This document shows, piece by piece, positions 1 to 12,500 of a stretch of DNA of 64,000 bases. A model generated the notes under the pieces. That model saw only the letters and a list, made by a program, of their open reading frames with translations, had not been told where the DNA came from and searched no databases. The stretch covers positions 81,773,847-81,837,846 of the forward strand of contig NC_087064.1 of assembly GCF_963678635.1 (NCBI RefSeq). Direction: 5' to 3'. Origin of the DNA: Symsagittifera roscoffensis. Its lineage: Eukaryota > Xenacoelomorpha > Acoela > Convolutidae. Numbering within the stretch: position 1 is the stretch's first letter; each line of letters opens with the position of its first letter. The position numbers and the translations under genes were made by a program.

Positions 1-369
1 AAAAAACAGTCCTTCAAACCGAAGAAAACCTTAGTGACACAGAGGCGAAGTTGTACTTCGCAAACACAAGCAAAAATATGACCGATAACGCTACTGGGAA
101 AAACTGAATGAATAAAACTTTGAATCTACATAATTGCTAAGTGACGCAAGCCAATTATGAAGCATTAGCAGTACCAGTCAATTTGAAAAGAAATTTACCA
201 ACTAACATACCTCAATTAATACAGCGGACGCATTTCAACTAGTATAGGAAAAAGTTCATTAAAAACATCCGACCCTGCCCAGGTTTCCTTTGTTGCGGGT
301 CTCTTTTCCTACCTCTACGCTAACGATCCAAGATACCTTAAAGTAAAAGTGCTATTTGTAATACAACAG

Positions 370-544
370 TCTGTGTTAATATCCTTAGCATTAGCCGTAC
401 TCACTAGCTGATCATTGATCTTATGCACATAAGCACATAACTGCAATAAAAGAACACTTTCAAAATGAACACTTATATTTACGACTTAGGTTGGAAAAAA
501 AAAGAACGAGAGTGCATACTATCACACAAGCTTTGCTTGTGTAA
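370..544 (+). repeat. Dispersed ~165-bp repeat, copy 1, hairpin at its 3' end
   Basis: This segment is clearly similar to 715-871 and 13509-13679. All three start with TCTGT and TTAATATCCTTAGC, share a TTAGGTTGGAAAAAA-type block, and end in a small stem-loop built from ACACAAGC and GCTTGTGT. Similarity stops abruptly at both ends, as expected for a short non-autonomous mobile element. No coding sequence is present. Confidence 0.6.
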
Positions 545-714
545 ACAGCCTGATATAACTGCGGCATGTTAATCGACACGCATAAAACTTGATCAGTCCA
601 AACGAGATACGATATCCGACCAAAAAATAGTAAACTTTTCCTGATCAATGCGAAATTTTTAATATCAAGGTAGTTTTTCATTCAGGCCAGTTTTAGCGAC
701 ATAAAATGCTTCAT

Positions 715-871
715 TCTGTGTTAATATCCTTAGCATTGGCTGTACTTAATAGCTGGTTATTCATCAAAATGATTACTTTCAAAATGAACACATTTTGTCG
801 CAACAATAGTTGCGACTTAGGTTGGAAAAAAAAAGATAGTTCTTACTATAACACAAGCATTGCTTGTGTAA
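715..871 (+). repeat. Dispersed ~165-bp repeat, copy 2
   Basis: This is the second copy of the family at 370-544, in the same orientation about 345 bp away. It keeps the TCTGTGTTAATATCC start, the TTAGGTTGG block and the terminal ACACAAGC/GCTTGTGT stem-loop. The bases outside the shared block differ between copies. Confidence 0.6.
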
Positions 872-1606
872 AAAAAACAGGTAAAAAACAGGTTTAAAAA
901 CAAGCTTCTAAGACGCCTTTAGAAAACTTGTGATGTTGGTCAGCCAAAATGGATTTCGTAAAAACCTACCAAACATTTTTTGGCAACCAGAATTGTGGGT
1001 GGGGGGGGGGGGGTTAACTTTAAGAACATAGCCGAGAGACCGGCGAAATTGTTACTGAACTCGGTAACAAAAATATGTTTTTTTTATTTTTTCATACTCA
1101 TACAAATTTATGCACCAATCAGATGGAGGCAAAGCTACACATCGCATACACAAGCTATTATTAAGGCTAAATGCGTGATCTTACGATGCAAAGCATGAAT
1201 AATAATTATGTTCATAGTAACTAATTTGTTCAGAATAATTTCATTACATTATGACAACTTGAAAACAGTTTTCCAACAAAATTCATATGTGGGGAAAGGA
1301 GAACATCCGAATAAAACTGCATCATTATTTTAAAATGGACTTACGGACTTAATGGACTTTAAACAATACGGAAGCCACCAGGTTGATTTAAAAAATAAGA
1401 CAATCAATAGCAAACTAAGTATTCAGAGTCAATTATCGAGCGGCAACCAAGCCGAAAATACTTGAGCAAACGCCCGTTAAACCGACAAAAAATGTTGTTT
1501 AAGCTACGAAGTTTCTACAACCACGCCTCCTGAATCAATCAAAAGCATAAAAATATATTTCTGCTCTTCAAACGACGCAAAATTATTTGATACAATACTA
1601 TGCGCA

Positions 1607-1651
1607 ATCGCAAGGGTAATCATTACCCTTGCTTATCGCAAGGGTAATGAT
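1607..1651. repeat. Perfect hairpin, CTTGC-TTATC-GCAAG type
   Basis: Bases 1619-1632 and 1638-1651 form a perfect 14-bp stem around the loop TTATC. An overlapping palindrome at 1610-1632 can form the alternative pairing. The same core stem and loop recurs at several other sites in the window (8711, 12657, 26671, 27501), so this belongs to a dispersed hairpin family. Confidence 0.7.
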
Positions 1652-3207
1652 TAATATGAAAGCTAACCAAGATCACCGAGACAAGGATATTTGGCTTCTG
1701 TGTAAGTAGCACAGAGTTTCGATCACATTTATCATTGCAAAAAAAATAGAAACTCATTGCTGATTTAATTAGTTTTTCTAAGATGGAGAGGTTGCTAATA
1801 AAAATTTGCTGAACTAATGGACTGAAATAATTAATAGCAGCTTACTAAAGGTTCAAAACTTGTGTCTTCTTGTTAAGTAATTGCTGAACAAACACAATAA
1901 TCTGTGCTCTAAATTGTTGAGAACGGCCAAAAATCAATTTTTTTCGAAACTGACAACTTTTTTTCCATTTTGCGGAAACAAATCCAATAAGACTCAAGAT
2001 GTTACAAGTTAATTACCAGAAAACCATATCCAATCTAATATCATTTGCTTTTCATAAATCAACCATTGCACCACACTTGAATCCGTAGGAATCACGTAAA
2101 ATCAGTTGACTAGAAACCACCTTTCGCATATTTCCTTCCAGCCATTTCATTTAGTCGGAAAAAAATTAGTTTTACAGATAACTTATTTATTCATCTCAGA
2201 ATTCTACACTTAAGTCAACTTTTGTACACAGAGGTGACGCAGCGCTTTTTAAGAACAATTCATGAAATAGCACAAAAAATCTTGAGAAGTAAGCCTGCGG
2301 AGACTTGAATTCCACGCCCAAAATGATAGACATGAGCATAGCAGCTTGAATTGCAAAAAAAAACAGCAATCCAAACACTTCTTCACGCCGTAGTACTGGT
2401 ATATAATCCAAGAGATTTAGCTGAAATTATTTTGGTATTTACAATTTTAGAAGCTTATGTGATTTTTTCTTTTGTAATTGCTTTATTCTTTTAATCAGAA
2501 GAAAGCAAAAAATAGCGACTTTCCTTAAAGGTTATTAACAATTTTTATTATTTATCAACTAGTTATTATATATTAAATATATTAACTATTAATTATATAT
2601 ATATTTCAGTCAATACTGAGTTCTACAGGTTGTCATTAATGACTCAACATTAACTTCTCGTGAACTACTATGAAACTCCACCAACAAAGAAACCAAACGA
2701 AAACCAAAGAAAAACAACTTTACCAATCAGTTTTTTTTAGTTTGATATATGGCGGCCCTACATCCAAAGTCACTCGCTACAGGATGAAAGGCTTCTCACC
2801 GGGAAAGAATTCAGCGATATCGTTGTATCCTGAAATGCCCTCACCAACAATTTTGCGATGTACTGCCATTCTGAATCACCCTCAAACCAACGCCAAATTC
2901 AACGCTACCCTGTCTCAACGCTACCCTGTTGCCCTCCATTGAGGTCTTTACTGCCTACACATTAACTTCTCAAGAACTTTTGCCTTTAAGCTTCTAACAA
3001 CTAAGAAACCTAACTAAAACCACGATAAAAACAACTTTGACAACCAAATTTTATAAGATCTTGTTAGGTGTGACATCTTATAGGTTATCATATATTTTCG
3101 TACATGGTATATTTAAGCATCGTGGCTATCCGTATAATCAGGTTGAAATTTATAAGATGCTATGCATGGTTGAGAAATTAATTTGAAACTGGATTCATTT
3201 AAGAGTT

Positions 3208-4389
3208 TCAATCAAAACCTTCCATTTTGGTCAGAACCAAGTCCCTTATTTTTCTGTTATCTTCGTCTTCGCAAAACGGAGCAAGACCCGATGATGTGTC
3301 ATTAAGTTCCAGAATCACTTCATTCCATTGATCGTTTTTATCTCGACAACAAACTGCATCAAGAGTGCAAATATCCAGTCCATCAAACATCTTCGAAGCA
3401 TTTTCAATCCACTTGCAATATCCAAAGAATCTCTTGACACTAACTTGTGGCATAACTTCAAGAAATCCGGATTCTATTGATTCTCCGTAATGACAACTGA
3501 TAGATTCGTCGTCACGGATTACATTCGACTGGAAGTTTTTGGGAAGTAGAAGCTCTCCCATTAGGGTTGTACCAACGTTCGATTTCCAGTTACCAGAAAC
3601 AGATATTTTCACGAAAACGCGAATATCTTTCCCTATTTTCTGAATTCTGAGATCAAACTTGTCTTTGCCGTCGATGAATGGTTCTACTGTGCAATAACTG
3701 CCGGATGTCATTTTTAAAACAGATTGGAAATCTTCCATCATAACGTGGTCGTTAACTAGCATCTTGCCCGCTCCAGCATGGGCAAACCCAATTTTAGCAA
3801 CCGCCGGAAACTGATATCCGTACATCATTCCTGTTTCAGAGCTGAAGTATACTTGTTCAATCAAGGGAAAATCATAATCATCAGAAACGATACCTGAAGC
3901 AGGAACTTTGGAGCGTTTCACATCCAGTTCACGCTTCAGTTTAACTAACTCAGCATGAACAATCGGCCGTTCACATGACAGGTAGATACTCGATAGAGAA
4001 TTCACACTTGGAACTCCCGAATACATCAAACCGTAAAGGAAGTTTCTGCAGTCTCGGTTTGGAATGCGAACCTCATTACGAACGAGAACAAAATCTGGCT
4101 TAACTCTTACGGTGTTTCGCTTGGCATGTTTCGCAGCCTCGTCTTTCGGTAAATTAGATAACTTTATCTCAACAGCAGCGTTCGGCTTTGAGCTTCGGAA
4201 AGGATCGCAACTGACATTAAGTATGTCCTCCCAACCACATTGGAAAAGTTGAACTTTCGATGATTTTTCTTTAAAAATTTCAGCCCAGTTATACTTAAAA
4301 TAATCGTTTGCTTTGCCAGTAGATACATTAATTGAGTTATTACGTTCACCGTCAATAACAAGTATAACTTTTATGGCTGATAAGGCCAT
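3208..4389 (-). CDS. Synapsin-like ATP-grasp domain protein, single exon
   Basis: The 393-residue protein matches the conserved synapsin core. An N-terminal pre-ATP-grasp part (about 1-105, ending KPDFVLVRNE) is followed by PSVNSLSSIY (about 127-136) and FPLIEQVYF. The ATP-grasp body has AVAKIGFAHAGAGK (196-209), EPFID (236-240), DLRIQKIG (246-253), SGNWKSN (265-271), GLDICTLDAV (337-346) and ELNDTSSGLAP (361-371). In animals synapsins coat synaptic vesicles and bind ATP through this fold. The vertebrate acidic C-terminal motif is changed here, and an extra stretch of about 35 residues lies near 276-310. The ATG at 4389 directly begins the conserved domain and there is no intron. The proline-rich tails of neuronal isoforms are absent, so this may be a divergent paralogue or a retrocopy. 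Family assignment is confident; the synaptic role is inferred. Confidence 0.85.
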   Translation of the reverse strand: MALSAIKVILVIDGERNNSINVSTGKANDYFKYNWAEIFKEKSSKVQLFQCGWEDILNVSCDPFRSSKPNAAVEIKLSNLPKDEAAKHAKRNTVRVKPDFVLVRNEVRIPNRDCRNFLYGLMYSGVPSVNSLSSIYLSCERPIVHAELVKLKRELDVKRSKVPASGIVSDDYDFPLIEQVYFSSETGMMYGYQFPAVAKIGFAHAGAGKMLVNDHVMMEDFQSVLKMTSGSYCTVEPFIDGKDKFDLRIQKIGKDIRVFVKISVSGNWKSNVGTTLMGELLLPKNFQSNVIRDDESISCHYGESIESGFLEVMPQVSVKRFFGYCKWIENASKMFDGLDICTLDAVCCRDKNDQWNEVILELNDTSSGLAPFCEDEDNRKIRDLVLTKMEGFD

Positions 4390-5839
4390 TTATTCTAAGT
4401 GATTTTATACCAAAGAAAAACAAATTTATACCGTCAAACTAGTATTTACAACTCTGGCGTCATCAAACATGAAGCTTAGAAAGCTCCACGTCAAAAGTAA
4501 AAACAACTCAATCATCACTGAAAATAGATTTACGGCACATCACAAATTCATTATTCCTTATTACTTGCAGGAATTATCAAAGGAGACTTTCAAAACTCAT
4601 ATTTCCGTTGCCAAAAACTTCTAACTGGAAAAATTGACGTCTTTAGTATACACTTCGCATCAGTTGCAATAAAACAACGGAAGCGTAGCATTGCAAGTTA
4701 CCACATAGACAATGGGATCGAAGACGAGAAGTCGAAAAAACTGGAAATACAAAAAATTCAATCTCAGATAAACATATGAGAAACAGAACCACTAGTTTTA
4801 ATCAATCTTTAAGTATTTTCCGAGCATTCACTAAGCCGATAAATAGTGGTTAGACGCCAATTGATCCGAACTCAAAAAATGCCACAGGAAATTGTTGTCA
4901 AAAAAATCGACGATTTGGTTTCCAAATAAGAAAAATTCAAGCTCAAAAAATAAAACAGACAAGAAACACAACCACTAGCATTAAAACTTTTTTGTATTTT
5001 CCGAGCGTTCAGCAAGCCAACAACACGTGGTGAAACACCAATTAGTCCGAAAGCAAAAAATGTCAGAAGAAAATATCTTAAGAAATTTTAAGCGATTATT
5101 GTTTGAACTTGTAACTTTTATACTCTAACCGACCATATTTGTCAAAACAAAAATATTCAGTTTTTATCCTAAAAGCGATGAAAAAAAGTTCACTAAACTG
5201 ACAAAACATGAGCCGAAATTATTAAGGCCGAATGAATTTCTGAGCGAAAAAAAAAACAAAAAAATGGTAAATATACCAGCCAGGGATAGTAAACTACAAA
5301 ACTACATGAGTTAACCAACGACAAGTCAGACCACAATGAAAACTACTGGCAGCGCAACTAAGCCAAAATCGTGGCGTGGCAGCTAAGCCGGCAAACTATA
5401 GTCCGAATTTTTAATTTTTACAGCATAAATTCAATTTCAGACACTGACAAAATTCAAGGTCCGACCGGGACTCAAAACCCCGAACACAGGATGCAAAGAA
5501 ATTAAAGCAACATCATTTAAAGTTACACATGTGTAAGAAAAGTTGTTTACTGGAAAAAAAGTCTAATTCCTGATTACAAGACACTTGCTCAACTTACAAG
5601 ACACTTGCACAAGTGTAATAAAATGTGAAGTATGACCAGGATAGCTGGTTGCCGTGCAAGAAGCGCTGAATGTTCACCCTTAATAATGAATCAATTACAG
5701 TATTTCAAAAACAAAATTTTTTTCCAGTTATTTTTTGTTTAGATTAAAATTGAATTAGATTTAATAAAATCTACCTTAATGAGTTACCTTAATTTTTATT
5801 TAGATTAAAATTGAATTAAATTTTTTTAAAAACTACCTT

Positions 5840-6152
5840 AATGAGAACTAACTATTGGGAAAATTGTAATAGAATAAAATTGAGCGTCAGAAAGTTCAAG
5901 TTGAGTGACACAAAATTGGTCAAAGCAATGAAAAAAATTCAAACCCTTTTTCTCGGTACATGGACAAGTTTTTAGAACATTAGTGGATCCCTCCTGTGTG
6001 AGACCTTAGAAAGGGCCCACTGGTGTTCTAAAAATGTTGTGTCGATAAAATTCGATGCTTCGACCAAATTCACGAAATTTCTGTCACTCAAATTAAATTT
6101 TATGACGCTCAATTCAATTCTAATGCAATTTCGCCGATAGTTAGTTCTCATT
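5840..6152. mobile_element. Foldback/MITE-like inverted repeat element
   Basis: The left end, reading AATGAGAACTAACTAT, is the inverse of the right end ATAGTTAGTTCTCATT. Inside these, GAGCGTCA and TGACGCTC, then TTTAGAACA and TGTTCTAAAA, continue the inverted symmetry towards the centre. The element is about 313 bp and has no coding capacity. This architecture is typical of miniature inverted-repeat elements. I could not identify a clear target-site duplication, so its superfamily is open. Confidence 0.7.
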
Positions 6153-6504
6153 GTAGCAGTATTTTATCTAAATCAGTAGCCTTTTAACGAAAACAACAGG
6201 AAAAAAATGTTTTTTGAAATGCTTCACTTGAATTATAGCAAACTGAAAATTCAGAGCTACTTGCACGCGACCATAGTTTATATTTTATGGATAGTGATTC
6301 CTACGAACTTTACTTGGGTGTCCTACTCCTAATTTATGCCTACTCTGGTCGGCTGGTTACGAGCTCATATCAACAAATGCCAAAGCTACACATTTTCTCT
6401 CGGCGTTGCTAATCAAAACCAGAATATTAACCAACATAAACTAACGTTTCAGCCAATCCTTTAACGTTTCCATGTCCAAAATGCTATAGTGAGCGCACAC
6501 AGAG

Positions 6505-6610
6505 TTGTCCAAGATAACCAATTGTTTAACAATTGGTTTAACCAATTTGTTAAGAAATGGTTTGTTAAACTGATTTAACCAATAACCAACTGGTTAAACC
6601 GATTTAGTTA
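6505..6610. repeat. Short palindromic AACCAATTGGTT-rich patch
   Basis: The words AACCAATTGTTTAACAATTGG, GGTTTAACCAAT and AACTGGTTAAACC follow each other within about 100 bp, giving overlapping inverted repeats. It looks like local simple-sequence expansion rather than a gene or a complete mobile element. Confidence 0.45.
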
Positions 6611-9536
6611 AAAACAGGTCCTTTTTAACCTATTAATATTGGCTTATATATTAGCTTTTCAGAAGTGTGTTCTGCATCTAAGCTAGGCCACGAAATCATT
6701 TTTTTCCACGCCACTCCAAAACTTTACTCAATCGTGCTCGATATATCGATAATTAGCAATTTTGGCGATTTAATTGATTACGTCCGATTAAATTTGCAAG
6801 CCGGCTACTTTCAAAACTTGCATCATTTACTATAAGTTTGAGAATACTTATAATTTGTTTCATCACTGTTTAAAAGCAAAATTGGTGAAACCGATTTGGT
6901 TTTAAAAAATTCTTGGCTAGTCGTTAAAACATTGGTTTAACTTTTTTGACTGGACATCACTGATCGCATAGATGAAGCAGAATTTTGCCTCAACTGCAAA
7001 ACAAACGAAATCAATATGATTGCATGAATATCTAGATGGAAAAACAATTCCTGATAAATTGTTTATTACAAATGCAGATTAACCTCAGGAGTAAACAAGG
7101 AGGTAAAAAAACAACTGAAAATAGCTGTTTGCTGAGCAATTTGCACAGATATTCCGATTACTAAACGCTAACTAAAAATAAGAAAATTGAAAAAACAAAA
7201 TTGAAAAGTTTGGGATGTTTTAGATTTTGATTACTTTTTTCATTACTTTTTAGTGAGGGAGAGGAGACTGAATAGGTTAATAAGCCTCAGGAATCAGTTA
7301 AAAATAGCTCAAAAATTGAAAAAACGTCCAACGCATTAGATCGGAAAATCAACCTGAAAATTTACGTCATTTCCAGGCATTTTGCGCACGAAATTACGCC
7401 TCCTGTACTCAAAAAGATAACAGGAAATATACGCGAATTAGTTATCCTAAACTGGCAATTTTCAAGCCCCCAGAACTTTACTGACTTGTTTTCTTTTTTT
7501 TGATAAACGTCAAATTTCGGAATTTATAGAAGGACAATATATGCCTTTAAAACAAACTTTTCAAGTTTCAAGTACTTCCTTTGAGTGACACTTTTTAAAC
7601 AATTAACCCAACTTAATGACTTTTTCCTGGTAAAAAACCACCACGACATATATAAATGTTTTTATACGCTCATTGACGAATCGTGATAAATTGGTCAAAA
7701 CAGTTTTTTAAACAGTCAAAAACTGTCTACAAAAAAGTCAAGAGCATACATATACTCCCATACCGTTAATTTATGAATTTCAGCTCGAACTATGATTGAG
7801 AGCTTAAAACTAACTCACTCAACCCTTCGACATTGCTTTTTACAACCTGATTTAGTTTAACATGTCCAAATCCAAATATCTCCTGGCTACCAGCGGACGA
7901 ATAAAAAACCAGCAAACAGACAACTGAAAAAATTTCAATGATCTCAAGAACACCGAAACGATCGACTATTTATCTGAACGTTTTCAATTTTTGAAATCCA
8001 AATAAAAAACTTTAAAAAACGGCCTCTTCCAAAATTTTTAAGCGTCTCTGTGAACAAACTTAAATTTGAAACAAAACATGCCATAAAACAAAACTGTCGG
8101 CTTCATTTAGCATTCAGCCAAACTGCATTAGGGGGTAGTTAAGCCGACGCCCGTTGACCAGAAAACAAAATTGTTATCACAACCATTTAAACTAGAAAGC
8201 TTTGAATTTAGGAAGTTTTTTTGCATCGCCCCACCCTGAATCACGCACACATAAGAATCTACTATCACCCTTCAAATGACATAATATGCTCTCTCATGCC
8301 GATAACGCTACTTCGGTTGAAATTGTTTAGGAAAAAAAATCGTTTAAGCGAAAAAAATTTCAAATCTCAGCGCAATTTTTTTTCGAAATCTGATCTATTT
8401 AATCTACAAATTACAGGAAAAACTCATAATGACTTTCAGTTTTAGTAAAAACAACTTGAATTTGATTAAACTTTATGCTATACAAACTTGGCCGAGAAAA
8501 AATAAGCAGATATACGATAGACCGATCATTGGATTTTTTCAAGAAGAGTACTGATATAATTTTAGTGTACTGTAATAGCAGTAGCACAGTAGTTTTAATT
8601 AAACTTTCAAGAATTTGAGCATTCCAGCTTATGAATGATTCGCAAGTGCTCTCCAGTGATTCAATGACTTTGTAACTCAAGTTGTTAACCCATATTCCGG
8701 TTTGACAACGCTTGCTTATCGCAAGTCTAATGAAGCAGCCCCATTTGAGGCTGGATTAATTAGTATTTTGTATTCCGCTGGGAATCGTAAAACACAATGC
8801 ATTCTTGAAAATTTACCGATCATTTTTTTTTTAGCTGGAAGGAAATTAACTGAACTTAAAAAAATCAAAAGTCAAACCCTGAAAAATCAAATTTGAGCGT
8901 CAAAATTTTTTCCTGAAAAGAAAAAGCAAGAAATCAACACGACCTATGTAACACATTCACTGCGTTCAATGACTTAATAATAAGTCAAACCACAAAAACA
9001 AAACATTTCAGCGTTAAAAAATTCTTCTTTACCTGAATAATTAAGAATTTTGACCGAAAACAAAAAAAACAACCCGACCGAAATAAGAGTCTTTCTTTTA
9101 ATCATTGGCATTTATAACCCGAAAGAAAAAAGCTGTCGACCTTAATTGAAAGCTGCGCCGAAATTTTCAGAAGGCAAAAAAAAGGCGCAGAGCCATTTTA
9201 GAATCACTTAGCTTAACCTCCAGGCACATTTAAGCAAAACTTACAAATGGTCACTTTTGACCACTCAGTGCACAAATTTCTACCGTCAGCAAAAGTCAAG
9301 TATGATTTTGGAAGCCGCTTGCTAGCCACCATATAAGGGATTATTTGGACTAAAAAAATGTCATCAACCTTAAAATTTGAATTTAACTAAAATTTGAAAA
9401 TCATGTAGAAGAAAAGATAAAATGAAAAGCAAACCAAAACAAACTCTGAACATTGCAACGACATTCAATTTAATTCATAGCAGTTTAATCTGCGTAAATA
9501 TTTTCCTTTGGAGAACTCTCCTCTGAAATTGGATGT

Positions 9537-12500
9537 TCAGTCCTCCAATTCGAGTCTGTGGGAGGGCGAGTCACTCTTTTGCATACCGTGTCTCCTCTTC
9601 CGATATGAACCGCTCTCACTCAATTCAACGAACGGCACCTCTGAAAACAAAGAAATGCAGGTGAACACGGTTCTCTTGCTCTTTTCTACGATGCGGACAA
9701 AATTATCCGTTCCAGCTGAAAATTTTTTTTGACTCTTTTCATTAACTCAACCATATTTGTTCAATTCTGAACATTTCTCAAATAACGAATGTGTCTGATC
9801 AAATGTTGATGTATTATTGAATCTTGAAGCCGACAACGGTTCTATGGTGTCAAAATGTCGTTTCTTCCTTATCAGTGGAACCTCATAGGTATGGAAAAAT
9901 TGTTCATAATTAACTTCTTTTATACACTTACGGTAGGGCTGATCAGCAGGATGCGGTTGGTGACACGTGAATGGCGACCGACAGAATGGATTCATTGCTT
10001 GTCCAGGAGCTCCCATGCTGCAGCACATACACTGAGGAACCGGAAAGCCACCTAAACGTCACATCTTGGTGATAAAATGAATCTCATTTGAACAAATACA
10101 ATCGTCACTATAGCACTCTCCTCTACTCAACCAAATTAAACAATGAAGTAAGCGCAATGAAAGTGATGCTTTGAGCGGCAGCAGGATAATATACCCCAGT
10201 CTAATCTAAGCTATGCCATTTTACCCTCCATATCAATTCACCCTATGCCATTCTACCCTATATTTGATTTTTCGCTGTTTGACTTTTGATTGTTCTCTTA
10301 AGTTCAGTTGTTTAACTCCACAACCGAACAGCGGCATCAGATTTTAAATTTGAGATTTCTCAGCGGAAAAAAATTAGCTAATCAATGTGTTGCGACCTTG
10401 CCAACAGAGAGTTGAACTCTATACGAGACAAATATAGGTTAGAGGGGCATAGTTTAGAATGGCATGGGTTAGTTGGTCATGGAACCTTCTGAGCAATCAT
10501 TTTTTGAGCGATGAATTTTGAAAATGAACTTTTGTAAGAAGCTATAGCTTAGTTAACAAAAAATAATTGACACCCGACTACTTAACTCGGGCTACTTAAC
10601 TCATCAAAAATGTTCACACAGAGGACAAGAGGAGCTTCGCACCGCTTGCGATACGACCCTAACAAAAAAACGAAAAAGTCGAAAAAAAATAGTGAAAAAA
10701 CTGGGTGAACCAAAATTTTTAAACGTCTTGGGCTAGCGCTGGGTGAACCAAAATTTTCAAACGTCTTGGGCTAGCGCTGGGTTTACGTTTTTGTTATTTT
10801 TACAATTTGTTCTGATGCAAAACGAAATATATAATTTCAAAACATGACTTTACCTAAAATCTAAGTTGTTTCTCTACTAAAATAAGTGACAAGACTGAAA
10901 ACTTTTGACATATTGGAAATCTCTTTAATACATAACATTTTTGCATAACAGCTTCGCACCACTTGCGATGAAACAAATGCACAAAGACAAAGAACGTCCT
11001 GAAAGAAACGTATCACTGTCTGTAAATAAAATACAATTAAACAGAACGTTTTTTGTAATTGTCAACGAAAAAAGTAAACATTTATTTTCGTTACAATTTT
11101 AACAAATTGACACTAAAGGAGTACAACAAATTAATCAGGAAAAGTAGCAGACAGCAACTCAAGTTGACAGACTAAAATAACAAATACGACCAGCAACTTT
11201 GAACAAAATTACCAGAAATTTAGAGATAATTTTTATTCTGATTTGATAGGACTTCAGGATTGATGGGTCTTCATCTTTGAAATGAAATGGCTTCCTCTGA
11301 AAAAAGGGTGAGAATCCAATAAGAACAAATTTTTAATTTCAAAATAAAATGTCGAAAATGACCTATTTTATCTGCAACAAAAAGAATGTGAAAAATACAA
11401 TCGATCGAACAACCAAAAACAAAAATTGAACCAATTCTGTTACTTGAACAGAAAAAAAAATGCGAAAAAATTGTTTAATTTTCACTTTGTTTAATCAGAG
11501 GCTATGTTTACATTTATTTACTCACTAAATTTTACAACATAGTGACTGAAAAAAGACAAATGTCAAAAAAATTCTTGAAAAATTATGTGAGAAAAATCAC
11601 TTAACATAACTTGACAAAAGTTGAAAAACTACAGCTAAAAAGAGTTCATATTTGTATCCTTTGAAGTATATAAACAGCCCTCAAAAAATGGAAATCCTTT
11701 ACAGAGCCGCGAGAAACTGGGGGTCGAAGCCTGTTAAGCCAAAAACAAAATTACTGCCATAAAAATTTTTATAAAATTTTAAGTTTTTATGACCCATCTG
11801 AACTGAAACTCAGAATAGCAAATTGATATATTTTGCGCTCGAAATTACGCAAAGTTAGGTAAATAAGTCGATATAATATGAACTGAAACTGTTTAAAAAA
11901 CTTAAAAAAAAATTGAAAAAAAAACTTTACAAACTTGTGAAGTTGCAGTTATAGTAAAAACTGTTTTAAAAAACGTAAAAAAGCGATGCTTCAAAAAAAC
12001 CAAAAAAAAACTTGCAGATAAAAAAATACTGTTTAAAAAATGAAGAATGAACCGACAGATTTTAGGGTGAAAACAACGAACCCGAGACACAATCAAGAAT
12101 TTTTCGAAATGACTATTACAAACTGAAACGGGCTTGAACTCATAGCTACAAATGAAAATACTTTTATTTGAGTTTTCAAGAAATTGAGCAAGTCAGAAGA
12201 TCGTCTAGAAGTGAAGATGCCTGTGCCTTAGGTGATTTAGGGGAAAAACTTATGAAACCCTTATTTATCGCATGGTTAAATAATCTAGAAATGGACTTAA
12301 AAGTTTCCAGAATTCCAAATAAGAAATTAATCACTTCCACATTACCAAGGAAATTTTACCGAAAAAAAAATCGAGAAAACAAGCCAAAGAAATTCAAACC
12401 GACCTCTTCCAGCGCGGAAAATCTACCGATAATTTTCAGTACAAAAAAATAATCTTCAAAAACTAATAACAGGAAGCCCATACCTAATATTCAACTACTG

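Larger units (their letters stand above)
1..3207. other. Gene-poor AT-rich DNA with short dispersed repeats
   Basis: I see no supported gene here. The stretch holds two copies of a roughly 165-bp hairpin-ended repeat, a strong hairpin near 1.61-1.65 kb, a 13-base G homopolymer at 1001-1013, and a diverged direct repeat of about 85 bp (around 2650-2735 and 2960-3045). The short open frames at 2196-2411 and 2670-2942 have no recognisable domain, and I do not treat them as genes. Confidence 0.6.
4390..9536. other. Intergenic AT-rich DNA with foldback and dispersed repeats
   Basis: I see no supported gene between the synapsin-like gene and the last exon of the large gene. The stretch contains a direct repeat near 5735-5840, a foldback element at 5840-6152, an AACCAATTGGTT-rich palindromic patch near 6505-6610, and a CTTGC-TTATC-GCAAG hairpin at 8711-8725. 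A block near 5340-5670 resembles 13.8-14.8 kb. The short open frames at 8221, 8411 and 8702 show no conserved features. Confidence 0.6.

Noticed and set aside
1001-1013. Run of 13 G residues as a possible G-quadruplex
   Set aside because: It is a single homopolymer run that could be a sequencing or replication-slippage feature; nothing around it suggests function.
2196-2411. Minus-strand frame with hydrophobic stretch
   Set aside because: It is short, lacks an ATG context or splice support, and has no family match.
5455-5485. Sequence resembling the T-arm of a tRNA in reverse (GGGACTCAAAACCCC)
   Set aside because: No acceptor stem, D-arm or anticodon arm could be fitted around it.
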